Of a DNA stretch of 64,000 bases, positions 1 through 9,781 are shown one piece after another (positions within the stretch are counted from its first letter, which is position 1; every line of letters begins with the position of its first letter). The position numbers and the translations under genes are program-made. The notes beneath the pieces are model-generated. The model saw nothing but the letters and a program-made list of their open reading frames with translations. It made no database searches and was not told the origin of the DNA. The stretch lies in contig JACJWV010000015.1 in assembly GCA_020636915.1 (NCBI GenBank), positions 62,001-126,000 of the forward strand. The letters run 5' to 3'. Source of the stretch: Nocardioides sp. (GTDB taxonomy: Bacteria; Actinomycetota; Actinomycetes; Propionibacteriales; Nocardioidaceae).

Positions 1-847
1 GCGCGCGCTCGTAGGACGCGCGCACCTCCAGCCACGGCCGATCCGGTCCGGCGGTGCAGCCGCGGTCGGCCAGCGCGCGCAGCAGCGCCGCCCGCCGGTG
101 CCCGTGCGCGTCGGGCACGAGCAGCAGGACGCCCTCGTCGAGCTCGGGCGGGTCGGCCGCCTGGAGGGTGGCGGGCGCGACCGACGCCAGGACCGGTCGC
201 ACCTGTGACTCGGGCACGATCACCGCCGTCAGCGTGCGGGGCGGCTCCCACCCGGCCCGCTCGGCGGCCGCGAGCACGGCGTCGGCGGGCGACCCGCCGA
301 GCAGGTGGTGCGCGACCCGCTCCAGCAGCCGCTGCCGGACGCGCCCGGTGGTCGCGAGCTCGTCGGCGTGGCCGGCCACGCTGGCCGCCGAGAGCTCGTC
401 GATGTAGGCGAAGACGAGCTCGGCGAACCCCACCAGGGTGTCGGCGTCCACACCCGCACCGACCGCGGTGGTGGACATGTCGCGCCACGCGACCCGAGCA
501 CCGATCCGGTACGCCGCCAGCAGCGCCTCGGTGGTGCGCCCGCTGCGGGCCTCGCCCCGGCCGAGCTGGTAGGCGCCCTCGACCGCCGGCGCCGTGGGCG
601 TCCCGGGGTCGATCCCGCGCCGCCCGCTCGCCAGGGCGAGGAAGCCGCCGAGCGCCAGCTGGACCGCGTTGCGGATGTTCTCGCCCATCGAGCCGGACAG
701 CGCGTCCTCGTAGCTGGGGACCTCGGCGATGATGGCGGTGACGACGTCGTCGGCGACCTGCGGCAGCTGGTCGCGCATCTGGGCGTACGCCCCGCTCGGC
801 AGCCGGACCCCGTGGCCCGCCGTACGACGGGCGGTCCTGCGAACCAT
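1..847 (-). CDS. PucR-type transcriptional regulator, C-terminus cut by window edge
   Basis: About 282 residues are visible before the gene runs off the left edge. The all-helical N-terminal half resembles the RsbRD_N/PucR-like sensory region found in actinobacterial PucR-type regulators, with an arginine/tryptophan-rich stretch (AYRIGARVAWRDMS) near residue 120. The PucR C-terminal helix-turn-helix would lie outside the window, so DNA binding is inferred from family layout. The ATG at 847 is the only good start at the end of the open frame. The gene is divergent from the ferredoxin reductase/desaturase pair, and the 108-bp gap holds two inverted repeats. By position it probably regulates that pair. 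This arrangement is common in actinobacteria. Confidence 0.75.
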   Translation of the reverse strand, partial: MVRRTARRTAGHGVRLPSGAYAQMRDQLPQVADDVVTAIIAEVPSYEDALSGSMGENIRNAVQLALGGFLALASGRRGIDPGTPTAPAVEGAYQLGRGEARSGRTTEALLAAYRIGARVAWRDMSTTAVGAGVDADTLVGFAELVFAYIDELSAASVAGHADELATTGRVRQRLLERVAHHLLGGSPADAVLAAAERAGWEPPRTLTAVIVPESQVRPVLASVAPATLQAADPPELDEGVLLLVPDAHGHRRAALLRALADRGCTAGPDRPWLEVRASYERA

Positions 848-872
848 GGAAACCCCCTCCACTCACCTGTTG

Positions 873-889
873 TTGTTCGCCGCGAACAA
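873..889. promoter_or_regulatory. Perfect 17-bp palindrome, candidate operator
   Basis: TTGTTCGC-C-GCGAACAA has perfect 8-bp arms around a single base. It lies in the gap between the divergent PucR-type gene and the ferredoxin reductase gene, 25 bp from the former's start. It is a likely regulator-binding site, but the cognate protein is unknown. Confidence 0.5.
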
Positions 890-893
890 ATGT

Positions 894-911
894 GACGTGG
901 ATCTTCACGTC
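894..911. promoter_or_regulatory. Second inverted repeat in the divergent promoter
   Basis: GACGTG-N6-CACGTC lies 4 bp from the first palindrome and 44 bp before the reductase ATG. Together the two repeats fill the centre of the divergent promoter. This could be an operator or a duplicated half-site arrangement. Confidence 0.4.
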
Positions 912-955
912 CTCAGGTCATGATGTCACTCCCGGGGCGCAGCACACTGGATCCC

Positions 956-2089
956 ATGAGCATCGCCGTCCCGTCGGGCCAGTCGCGGGCCACCCGTGCG
1001 TCCGGCCCGGGCCTGAACCTCCGCCAGCGCCTGCGCCGGGTCGCGGAGGCCGCGGTGACCCCGCTGGAGCTGTCCGACGTGCTCGACGTCTTCCACCCGC
1101 TGCGGCGCGGCGCCGACCTGCGCGGCCGGATCATCGAGGTCCGGCGGGAGACCGACGAGGCCGCGACGATCGTCATCGAGCCCGGCCGCGACTGGAGCGG
1201 CCACGTGCCGGGGCAGTACGTCCGCACCGGCGTCGACGTCGACGGCGTCCGCCTCTGGCGCACCTACTCCCTGACCCACGGCCCGCGCCCGGACCGCTGC
1301 ATCAGCATCACCGTCAAGGCGATCCCGGGCGGGGTCGTCTCCGACCACCTCGTGCACCGGGCGCGCGCCGGCCAGATGGTCCAGCTCGCCCAGGCCGAGG
1401 GCGAGTTCGTGCTGCCGCAGCCGATCCCGGCCAAGCTGCTGCTGGTCACCGCCGGCTCGGGCATCACCCCGGTGATCGGGATGCTGCGCAACCTGTTCTC
1501 CCGGTCCACGCCGTACGCCGGCGACATCGTGCTGCTGCACTCCGCGATGACCCGCGACAGCGTCATCTTCGGCCCCGAGCTGCGGTCGTACGCCGCCCGC
1601 GGGCTGCTGCGCCTCGTCGAGCTCCACACCGACGTCGACGGCCTGCTCGACGTCGCCGACCTCGACACGATCGTGCCCGACCTGGCCGAGCGCACGGCGT
1701 ACGCCTGCGGCCCGGCCGGGCTGCTCGATGCCCTGCAGGCCCACTTCGACGAGCGCGGGCTCGAGCTCGCGACCGAGCGGTTCCGCCCGGTGCTCGTCGA
1801 GGCGGGCGAGGGCGGCACCGTCACCTTCAGCGGCGGCACGGTCGTCGAGGCCGACGGCGCGACCCCGATCCTCGACGCCGGCGAGGGCGCCGGCGTCCTG
1901 ATGCCCAGCGGGTGCCGGATGGGCATCTGCATGGCCTGCGTGCTGCCCCTGAAGGAGGGCGCGGTGCGCGACCTGCGCAACGGCGCGCTGACCGTCGCCG
2001 TGCCGGGCGAGACCGGCCCGGGCGGCGTACCGATCCAGACCTGCATCAACGCGGCCGCCGGGCCGTGCCACGTCGACCACGGTGGTTGA
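956..2089 (+). CDS. Ferredoxin reductase with C-terminal 2Fe-2S domain
   Basis: This is a 377-residue flavin reductase that probably passes NAD(P)H electrons to the downstream desaturase. The FAD site RTYSL is at 102-106, the nucleotide-site motif GSGITP at 167-172 and CGPAG at 251-255. The C-terminus is a plant-type ferredoxin domain with C320-x4-C325-x2-C328 and C363 as cluster ligands. The ATG at 956 was chosen because upstream in-frame codons extend into the promoter palindromes. The desaturase gene starts 80 bp downstream, so the two are probably co-transcribed. The pairing resembles the mycobacterial Rv3230c/DesA3 (Rv3229c) stearoyl-CoA desaturase system, which is known family context; the substrate here is inferred. 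Confidence 0.9.
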   Translation: MSIAVPSGQSRATRASGPGLNLRQRLRRVAEAAVTPLELSDVLDVFHPLRRGADLRGRIIEVRRETDEAATIVIEPGRDWSGHVPGQYVRTGVDVDGVRLWRTYSLTHGPRPDRCISITVKAIPGGVVSDHLVHRARAGQMVQLAQAEGEFVLPQPIPAKLLLVTAGSGITPVIGMLRNLFSRSTPYAGDIVLLHSAMTRDSVIFGPELRSYAARGLLRLVELHTDVDGLLDVADLDTIVPDLAERTAYACGPAGLLDALQAHFDERGLELATERFRPVLVEAGEGGTVTFSGGTVVEADGATPILDAGEGAGVLMPSGCRMGICMACVLPLKEGAVRDLRNGALTVAVPGETGPGGVPIQTCINAAAGPCHVDHGG

Positions 2090-2169
2090 GGTGCTCCGAG
2101 CGAGGCACGAGCAAGGAGCCTCGAAACCCGGTGAGACGAACGGCCACCGCAACCCGAAGGACTGATTCG

Positions 2170-3402
2170 ATGACCGCCATCACCAAGAAGCCCGTCAACC
2201 CCACCGCCCACCTCACGCCCGAGGACATCGAGCAGATCGGCGTCGAGCTCGACGCGATCCGGCAGGACGTGCTCGACGAGCGCGGCGAGCGGGACGCGGC
2301 GTACATCCGCCGGGTCGTCGCCGTGCAGCGCCGCCTCGAGCTCGGGTCGCGCGCGGTGCTCCTCGGCTCCGCGCTGCCGCCGCTGTGGGTGCTCGGCACC
2401 GTGGGCCTCTCGGTCGCCAAGATCCTCGAGAACATGGAGATCGGCCACAACGTCATGCACGGCCAGTGGGACTGGATGCGTGACCCCAAGATCCACTCGA
2501 CCACGTGGGAGTGGGACAACGCCTCCACGGCCGAGGGCTGGAAGCACGCCCACAACGAGATCCACCACACCTACACGAACATCGTCGGCAAGGACAACGA
2601 CCTCGGCTACGGGATCATGCGCGTCGACGAGGACCAGCGCTGGGTGCCGGCGTACCTGCTCCAGCCGCTGTGGAACTTCGTCAACGCCTGTTTCTTCGAG
2701 TACGGCATCGCGGCTTACGACCTCGAGCTGGGCCGCAACCTGCGGCTGCCGAAGGAGAAGCGGTCGGCCGAGTTCAAGGCCTCCGCGCGCCGCACGCTCG
2801 CCAAGATCCGCCGGCAGGCGACCAAGGACTACGTCGTCAACCCGGCGCTCGCGATCCCGTTCGGCGGCTTCCTCCCCACCCTCGCCGCGAACTTCACGGC
2901 GAACGTGGTGCGCAACGTGTGGTCGCACTCGGTGATCATGTGCGGCCACTTCCCGGAGGGCGTCGAGACCTTCGAGAAGAAGGCGATCCCGGAGAAGGAG
3001 ACCCGTGGCGAGTGGTACCTGCGCCAGATGCTCGGGTCGGCGAACATCTCCGGCTCGAAGGCGATGCACCTGATGACCGGCAACCTGTCGCACCAGATCG
3101 AGCACCACCTCTTCCCGGACCTGCCGAGCAACCGGTACGCCGAGATCGCGCCGCGCGTGGAGGCGCTCTTCGACAAGTACGAGCTCCGCTACCACGCCGC
3201 GCCGCTGCCGCAGCAGGTCTACTCGGCCTGGCACCGGGTCGTCCGGCTCTCGTTGCCCAACGGCTGGCTCGCGACCACCAACCGCTCGAACCTGCCCGAG
3301 CAGCTCAAGCTGCTGTGGGCGATGTCGACCAAGGGACCCAAGGTCCGCCGGGCCGCCCAGGCGCGCCTGCAGCAGCAGGCGCGACGTCAGGCGGCTGCCT
3401 GA
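2170..3402 (+). CDS. Membrane fatty acid (acyl-CoA) desaturase
   Basis: This 410-residue integral-membrane di-iron desaturase has the three histidine boxes in order: HNVMH (93-97), HNEIHH (128-133) and HQIEHH (308-313). It should introduce a cis double bond into acyl-CoA or lipid-bound acyl chains, using electrons from the reductase encoded just upstream. The ATG at 2170 is chosen over a far longer frame that runs back through the reductase gene. The C-terminus is Gln/Arg/Ala-rich and basic, and therefore cytoplasmic. A three-hairpin repeat begins 20 bp after the stop. The box spacing fits the DesA3-like delta-9 group, but regiospecificity cannot be read from the sequence. Confidence 0.92.
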   Translation: MTAITKKPVNPTAHLTPEDIEQIGVELDAIRQDVLDERGERDAAYIRRVVAVQRRLELGSRAVLLGSALPPLWVLGTVGLSVAKILENMEIGHNVMHGQWDWMRDPKIHSTTWEWDNASTAEGWKHAHNEIHHTYTNIVGKDNDLGYGIMRVDEDQRWVPAYLLQPLWNFVNACFFEYGIAAYDLELGRNLRLPKEKRSAEFKASARRTLAKIRRQATKDYVVNPALAIPFGGFLPTLAANFTANVVRNVWSHSVIMCGHFPEGVETFEKKAIPEKETRGEWYLRQMLGSANISGSKAMHLMTGNLSHQIEHHLFPDLPSNRYAEIAPRVEALFDKYELRYHAAPLPQQVYSAWHRVVRLSLPNGWLATTNRSNLPEQLKLLWAMSTKGPKVRRAAQARLQQQARRQAAA

Positions 3403-3422
3403 CGGCGCGTGCGGCGCGGCGG

Positions 3423-3519
3423 GTGCGGGTATCGGCTGCTGACAGCCGATACCCGCACGACACGCCAGGTCGCATCGGGGTGTCGTGCGGGCCCTGGCTG
3501 CTGGCAGCCGAAACCCGCA
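3423..3519. repeat. Three-hairpin repeat element, family A, copy 1
   Basis: The first hairpin (3423-3458) has perfect 16-bp arms and a 4-nt loop. The middle one pairs CCCGCACGACAC (3452-3463) with GTGTCGTGCGGG (3480-3491). The third pairs TGCGGG (3486-3491) with CCCGCA (3514-3519) around a GGCTGC/GCAGCC inner stem. The middle stem shares its arms with both outer hairpins, so the folds are mutually exclusive. The element fills the gap between the convergent desaturase and ABC permease genes and probably acts as a bidirectional terminator. A close relative lies at 50801-50895. Confidence 0.75.
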
Positions 3520-3520
3520 G

Positions 3521-4239
3521 CTATTCGTCCCCGGTCAGGTTGAACGCCCGCAGCCGCCGGCCGGTGAGCCAGGTGCCGCCGACGATCACGACCACGCCGG
3601 CGGCCAGCGCGTAGGTGAGCGGCAGCTGGGCGACCAGCGTCAGGCCGGCGACCCGGTCGGCGACCTCGGCCGACCAGCGGGTGATCGAGAGCCACCGCAC
3701 GCCGTCGAGCAGCCCGCCGAGCAGCCCCTCCCACACCAGCAGGTAGACCAGGCCGACCACGACGGCGTGCCGGGTGACGACCGAGAGCAGCGCGAAGAGC
3801 GCGCAGTACGCCGTGCCGCCCAGCACCGACCCGAGCGCGAAGCCGACCGCGACGGACGGGTCGTCGGTGCGCAGCACCAGCCCGGCCAGCAGCATCGGCA
3901 CCGACGCGAACGCCAGCACGCACGCCACCGCCACGACCAGCTTGCTGAGGACGATCGTCGAGCGCGGCACGGGCTTCGCGAGCAGGTAGGAGATCGAGCC
4001 GTCGTCGATCTCCGGGGCGAGCAGGCCGGAGGTCGCGAGCAGCGCCACCAGAGGTACGACGACCACGAGACCGAGCCCGTACAGCGTGTGCTGCGAGCCC
4101 TCCTCGGACTGGCCGACGAGCGCCCGGGCGAGGACCGCGAGCCCGACGAGCACCAGCGGCAGCACGAACAGCAGGACCCCGCGCCAGCGCCCGAAGATGC
4201 TCTTCACGCCCAGCCGCACGATCGTCGGCGAGACCAGCC

Positions 4240-4243
<4 letters not shown>
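3521..4243 (-). CDS. ABC-2 type permease, last gene of the exporter operon
   Basis: This is a 240-residue membrane protein with about six hydrophobic segments, similar in outline to ABC-2 permeases. A PEIDDGSISYLLAKPVPR loop near residues 75-93 is typical of the group, in which it follows the second membrane segment. The ATG at 4243 overlaps the upstream ATPase stop as ATGA, so translation is coupled. A longer open frame running back to 4957 is a shadow of the ATPase gene. It presumably pairs with the ATPase at 4240-5154. The transported substrate is unknown; self-protection export or membrane-stress roles are common for such pairs. Confidence 0.85.
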
Positions 4244-5150
<907 letters not shown>

Positions 5151-5154
<4 letters not shown>

Positions 5155-6071
5155 GGCGAGACCCTCCGGTAGCGCGCCATCAGGCCCGCGAGCGAGCCGC
5201 CGACGGCGAGCAGGGTCGCGACGACGTAGAGCACGCCCATCGCGGCGCCCTCGGGCGGCGTCGCGGTCGCCTCGGGGGAGTCGAAGAGGACCACCTGCAC
5301 GCCGTTGACGAGGGTGTACGGCGAGAACACCCCCGCGACCTGGCCGACGGTCTCGTGGCCGGACTCGTAGGAGATGCCCTGGATCGCGACGACGACGGTG
5401 TAGCTGACGAGCAGCACGACGATCACCGCGGCGACGGCGAGCCCGCGCCGGATCGTCAGCGCCGAGACCAGGGCCGCCAGGCCGGACAGGCAGGCGGCGA
5501 GCAGCGCCGCGCCCACGAGCGCGCCGAGGAAGCGTCCGCTCTCGCGGGCGAGGGGCAGCCCGGCGAGCAGCCCGCCGACGTACATCAGGAGCAGCGGCGC
5601 CGCGACCAGCAGGAAGGTGGCGACCGTGAGGGAGGCGAAGCGGACCAGGACGTACGCCGACCGCCGCATCGGGCGTGCGAGGTAGAGCGTGATCGTCCGG
5701 AACCGGAGGTCGCGGGAGATCAGCGCCGGCGCCTGCGCGGCGACGAAGACCGAGATCAGCAGCTGCGTGGTGATCGGGTAGGTCGAGTAGGGGACGATCT
5801 GCTCGTCCAGGCCCAGCAGGTCCTTGGCCTGCACCAGGACGCCGACCAGGATCAGCGCCGGCAGGAGCATCAGGCCGAGCAGGATCATCGGCAGCACCTT
5901 CGACCGCGCCGACCGGCCCAGGCCGTAGGTGTTGCGCAGGCCGGTCGTGAAGAAGGACCGGGCGACCGTGGCCTCGCCGAGCCGCGGCCCGGCGTACGGG
6001 CGGTAGCCGAGGTCGTGGATGACGCCGCCGGGGGGCTCCGGGGCGACCGGGGACTCAGACGGGGTGGACAC
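5151..6071 (-). CDS. ABC-2 type permease, second gene of the exporter operon
   Basis: This 306-residue membrane protein has a soluble N-terminal stretch of about 50 residues rich in Pro/Glu, then about six membrane segments. The ISRDLRFRTITLYLARPMRR loop matches the position of the ABC-2 permease loop in the partner permease. The ATG at 6071 lies 17 bp inside the upstream ATPase gene, and the stop overlaps the next ATPase by 4 bp. It probably pairs with the ATPase at 6055-6987. Both permeases are of the short single-domain class, so a heterodimer is plausible. Confidence 0.85.
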
Positions 6072-6987
6072 TGCCGGCGGCCCCCTCCCGGAAGACGTCC
6101 TCGATGCGGTGGTGGCGCTCCTGCATCCGCACCAGACCGAGGCCGAGGTCGACGGTGAGGTCGCGTACGACGTCGGGCGTGGTCTCGTCGCGCACCTCGA
6201 CCTCGATCAGCGCGCCGCCGGCCGGGCGGGCGGTGAGCCCGGCGTCGACCAGCGCCTGGCCGAGCAGGCGGTCGGCGTCGGGTCGGCCCTGCACCTCCAC
6301 GAGGAGGCTGCCGGTCGCGTGCAGGAAGTCGGTGGTCGCCGAGGAGCGCAGCAGCCGCCCGGTGTCGAGGATGACGACGTGGTCGCTGACCCGCTCGAGC
6401 TCGCCGAGCAGGTGGGAGGTGACGAGCACCGCGATGCCGAACTCCTCGCCGATCCGCTTGACCAGGCCGAGCATGTCGTCGCGTGCGGACGGGTCGAGCC
6501 CGTTGGTGGGCTCGTCGAGCAGGACCAGCCGGGGGTCGTGCACCAGCGCCTGCGCCAGCTTGACGCGCTGCTTCATGCCGGTGGAGTAGCCACCGATCGG
6601 GCGGTAGCGCTCCTCGGCCAGCCCCACGTGGCGCAGCACGTCGGAGGTGCGCTCGCGCGCGGCGGCGTACGGGAGCCCGGACATCTGCCCCAGGTGCACG
6701 ACCAGGTCGCTGGCCGAGACGTCGGCGGGCAGGCAGTCGTGCTCGGGCATGTAGCCGACGAGCGCCCGGATCCGCGCGCCCTCCGCCGCGACGTCGTGGC
6801 CGAGCACCCTCGCGGTGCCGCTGGTCGCCGGGACCAGGCCGAGCAGGATCTTGATGAGCGTCGACTTGCCGGCACCGTTCGCGCCGACCAGGCCGGTGAC
6901 CCCCTCCCCGACCGTCACGTCGAGGTGGTCCAGCGCCGTGACGCGCGGGTACGCCTTCGTCAGCCCCGCGGTCACGATGACGGCCAC
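6055..6987 (-). CDS. ABC transporter ATPase subunit, first gene of the operon
   Basis: This is a 310-residue ATPase with Walker A GANGAGKST (35-43), the signature YSTGMKQR (134-141) and Walker B LVLLDEP (154-160). It is clearly related to the second ATPase in the operon but has its own C-terminal extension. The gene leads the four-gene operon that ends at 3521. All junctions in the operon overlap, which indicates a single tightly coupled transcript. A 90-bp gap separates its ATG at 6987 from a divergent small gene, and the operon promoter must lie there; no clear boxes are visible. Confidence 0.9.
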   Translation of the reverse strand: MAVIVTAGLTKAYPRVTALDHLDVTVGEGVTGLVGANGAGKSTLIKILLGLVPATSGTARVLGHDVAAEGARIRALVGYMPEHDCLPADVSASDLVVHLGQMSGLPYAAARERTSDVLRHVGLAEERYRPIGGYSTGMKQRVKLAQALVHDPRLVLLDEPTNGLDPSARDDMLGLVKRIGEEFGIAVLVTSHLLGELERVSDHVVILDTGRLLRSSATTDFLHATGSLLVEVQGRPDADRLLGQALVDAGLTARPAGGALIEVEVRDETTPDVVRDLTVDLGLGLVRMQERHHRIEDVFREGAAGSVHPV

Positions 6988-7077
6988 GTGCCCAACCTAG
7001 TGGTCGCCACCACACGGCGTCGTGGCTGCCGTCCGGGCCCGCTCGGGGCCGCTCCGCGGGTCCGGCATGCTGGGGGC

Positions 7078-7473
7078 ATGCGCTTCACCGAGCACGAGCT
7101 GACCGCGGCCCTGACCGGCGTCGCCAAGAGCGTGCTGGCCACGCAGGACAAGGACGTCCGCAAGGGCCGGCGCACCGAGGACGAGGCGTGGAACGCGCTC
7201 TCGAAGTTCCAGCGCTTCCAGCTCCTCGACGGGCTCGGCGACCAGCTGCTCCCGGTGCTCGTGGCGCTGCCCGACGTCGAGGTCGCGGCCGGGTCGCGGC
7301 CGGCGTACACCCCCGAGCAGGTCACCGCCACCGTCGAGGCGAGCCTCGCCGACGAGCGCGGGCTGCGACGCAAGGCCCTCCTGGCCGGGCGGGTCGCCCT
7401 GGTCCAGCTCGCGCTCGAGTGCCTGCCGCCGCGCAGCGACCCGGACGCGCTCACCGTGCCCGACCACCTGTGA
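7078..7473 (+). CDS. Small uncharacterised soluble protein
   Basis: This 131-residue protein is not recognised. It is charged and mostly helical in composition, with no signal peptide or membrane segment. The only hydrophobic patch, near residue 60 (LLPVLVALPDVEV), is too short for a helix spanning the membrane. The ATG at 7078 was preferred to an upstream extension lying in the promoter of the divergent ABC operon. It stands alone, between the ABC operon promoter and a 155-bp gap containing short tandem repeats. No function is proposed. Confidence 0.6.
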   Translation: MRFTEHELTAALTGVAKSVLATQDKDVRKGRRTEDEAWNALSKFQRFQLLDGLGDQLLPVLVALPDVEVAAGSRPAYTPEQVTATVEASLADERGLRRKALLAGRVALVQLALECLPPRSDPDALTVPDHL

Positions 7474-7558
7474 GCACCTGACGGACCTCCGGCTGTCCAG
7501 CCGCAGCGGACCCGTCGCTGGTCTGGACCCGGCGGGCTGCGCTTCGCGAAAGGATGGG

Positions 7559-7594
7559 GCGGCAGGATGGGCGGCAGGACGGGCGGCAGGACGG
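7559..7594. repeat. Three 12-bp tandem units upstream of a membrane-protein gene
   Basis: GCGGCAGGA(T/C)GG is repeated three times without gaps in the 155-bp gap before the start at 7628. The units lie 34 bp from the start codon and are followed by a GGGGAGGG ribosome-binding sequence. They are probably slippage products. A regulatory role is possible but unsupported. Confidence 0.45.
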
Positions 7595-7627
7595 GGGCCG
7601 GGCGGGACGGCGAGGGGAGGGTCGGTG

Positions 7628-9781
7628 ATGGGTGAGCTGCGCGCGCACCGCTGGACGCTCGTCGCGTGCGCGCTCGTCGCCGTCCTCCACGTCGTCGTCC
7701 TGGTGACCCTGGCCGCGCGCGCCGGCGACGGTCCGCACCGGGCGCCGCTCACGATCGCGGCGCCGGCCGTCGTCGCACAGCAGCTCGCCGAGGAGGCCGC
7801 GGCCATGCCCGGGCAGCCTTTCGAGGCGGACTGGACGGACGACGCCGCCGCGGCGCGCGAGGCGGTGCGGAGCGGCCGATCGGTCGCCGCCGTCCTCGTC
7901 GACCTGCGCGAGACCCACGACGTCGTCCTTGTGAACGGCGGCGCCGACCCGGAGCTGAATGCCGCCGTCGCCGACCGCCTCGCGTCGATCGAGAAGGCGC
8001 GCGACCGGACGGTCGAGGTCCGCGAGCTGACCCGCCCGGGCACCGCGGAGGCCGAGGTCTCGATCCGCGACTACGTGCTCCTGTGCGGGTTGCTCGGCTT
8101 CGGGTTCGTCATCGCCATCTCGCTGGTCCGCGGGCCGGTGGCCGAGTCGGCGACGGGTGGGGCTGTCCGGCTCGGGGCACTCGCCCTCGTGTCCGGGCTC
8201 GGAGCCACCCTTCTGCAGCTGCTGCCGGGCACCGGTCTGCCCGGCAGCGACCTGGAGGTGATCGGCATCGGCGCGGGCTACGCCTTCGCCATCGGGGCGG
8301 TCACGCTCGCCGTCGAGAGCCTGGCCGGCCTGGTCGGGCTCGCGATCGTCGCTGCGACGTACTTCGTGCTCGCGACGCCACTCCTCACCGGCACCAGCCA
8401 GTACCTCCTGCCACCGCCGTGGCCGACCGTGACGCCATGGCTGCTCACCGGGGCCACCCAGCAGGCGCTGGCCGGGGTCACCTACCTGGACCCGGGCCGG
8501 GTCACCCGGCCCCTCCTCGAGCTCGGCGCCGTCGTGGTGCTGGCCCTCGTCGTGCTCGGCCTCGCCCGGCTGATCCACAGCCGGACCGACCCGGCGGCGC
8601 CGCACTCGAGCGCGCCGGCCCGACACTGGCGCCTGTGGGTGATCGGCGTGGTCCTGCCGCTCGCCGCGTCGATGGCCCTGGCGATCGCCCTCGTCCCGGG
8701 CGACGTCAGCCAGCCGCAGCCGACGCCGAGCATCGCGTCGGCCACGACGTGCCTCGAGGACGCGACCCCGACGCGCAACATCGCGGACATCAACCACCAG
8801 ATCGAGACCCTGCAGGGGAGCCCGGCGTTCCAGGGGGCGGACGTCGGCGCGGACGTGCAGCTCCAGGACGGGCGGTTCCTGCTGGTCTTCGGGGACACGC
8901 TGCGCAGCAAGGCGTTCGAGGGCCCGTCCTTCGCGCGCAACTCGATGATGCTCTGGGACACCGACTGCGTCTCCGTGGTGCTGCCGCCGTCGAAGGGTGC
9001 GATCATCCCGGACCGTCCGGACGGGATCGGCTACTGGCCGATGTCGGCGGTGGTCGCCCACCGGCCGGGCTACGACCTCGTCCTGGTCTCGACCCAGCGG
9101 GTCGCGACCACCGGTGGTGGTTCGTTCGACTTCGCGAACCTCGGACCCTCGCTCGCCGTGTTCGTCGTCCCCGTCGGCGGGACCCCTCAGCTGATCGCGA
9201 CCAAGGACTTCGGTCCGGACAGCGACGACACCGACCGGCCCGAGTGGGGCGCGGCGCTCGCGGTCGCCGACGGCTGGCTCTACGCCTACGGCACCGCGCG
9301 GCCGCCCGGCAGCGACGCCCTCGGGTTCTCGCTGCGCGTCGGTCGGGTGCGGCCCGACGACGCGCTCGACCCGTCCGCGTGGCGCTACTGGGACGGATCG
9401 ACGTGGCAGACCGATGCCGACCGGGCCGCGGACGTGATCGACGCCGGGAGCGGCGGCGTCTCGGAGACCCTGAGCGTCTTCCACCGCGGCGACCGCTGGT
9501 ACGCCCTCAGCAAGCTCGACGGCGACCTCGGGGACCAGCTGGTCTTCTGGACGGCGCCGGGCCCGACCGGCCCGTTCACGCTCGCCGGGTCGGTCGCCAC
9601 GATCCCGTCGGACCCGGCGACCGGCGAGGTGACCTACATGCCGCTCGCGCACCCGGGGTTCCTCCCGCGCCAGGGGACGATGGTCGTCTCCTACAGCCGC
9701 AACAACACCGACTTCTCCAAGATCGAGGCGGACCCGACGCTCTACCGGCCCACGCTGCTCAGGGTGCCGTTGCCGCAGTGA
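7628..9781 (+). CDS. Multi-pass membrane protein with extracellular DUF4185-like domain (paralog 1)
   Basis: The 717-residue protein has a membrane segment at about 10-30, a soluble domain (about 40-140), six further membrane segments (about 148-355) and a large C-terminal extracellular domain (356-717). The C-terminal part has the DGRFLLVFGDT motif (413-424) and a SYSRNN end motif, as in DUF4185/beta-propeller glycosidase-like proteins. From memory, some mycobacterial DUF4185 enzymes degrade D-arabinan, but activity here is untested. The N-terminal layout recalls YhgE/Pip-type membrane proteins. A paralog lies at 13007-15157, with an MMPL transporter between. The start could also be GTG 7625. 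The 3' end overlaps the convergent MMPL gene by 23 bp. Confidence 0.75.
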   Translation: MGELRAHRWTLVACALVAVLHVVVLVTLAARAGDGPHRAPLTIAAPAVVAQQLAEEAAAMPGQPFEADWTDDAAAAREAVRSGRSVAAVLVDLRETHDVVLVNGGADPELNAAVADRLASIEKARDRTVEVRELTRPGTAEAEVSIRDYVLLCGLLGFGFVIAISLVRGPVAESATGGAVRLGALALVSGLGATLLQLLPGTGLPGSDLEVIGIGAGYAFAIGAVTLAVESLAGLVGLAIVAATYFVLATPLLTGTSQYLLPPPWPTVTPWLLTGATQQALAGVTYLDPGRVTRPLLELGAVVVLALVVLGLARLIHSRTDPAAPHSSAPARHWRLWVIGVVLPLAASMALAIALVPGDVSQPQPTPSIASATTCLEDATPTRNIADINHQIETLQGSPAFQGADVGADVQLQDGRFLLVFGDTLRSKAFEGPSFARNSMMLWDTDCVSVVLPPSKGAIIPDRPDGIGYWPMSAVVAHRPGYDLVLVSTQRVATTGGGSFDFANLGPSLAVFVVPVGGTPQLIATKDFGPDSDDTDRPEWGAALAVADGWLYAYGTARPPGSDALGFSLRVGRVRPDDALDPSAWRYWDGSTWQTDADRAADVIDAGSGGVSETLSVFHRGDRWYALSKLDGDLGDQLVFWTAPGPTGPFTLAGSVATIPSDPATGEVTYMPLAHPGFLPRQGTMVVSYSRNNTDFSKIEADPTLYRPTLLRVPLPQ

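Noticed and set aside
1264..3234. Long minus-strand open frame opposite the reductase and desaturase genes
   Set aside because: It is the reverse-frame shadow of two well-supported genes; its product is low-complexity with no domain and no good start.
5355..6158. Plus-strand open frames opposite the ABC permease genes
   Set aside because: Products are Arg/Gln/Glu/Ala-rich with no hydrophobic pattern; the minus strand has permease and ATPase motifs and coupled overlaps.
6055..6987. tRNA or other structured RNA near the ABC operon and elsewhere
   Set aside because: No cloverleaf, GTTCRANNC box or rRNA-like segment was found anywhere in the window on either strand.
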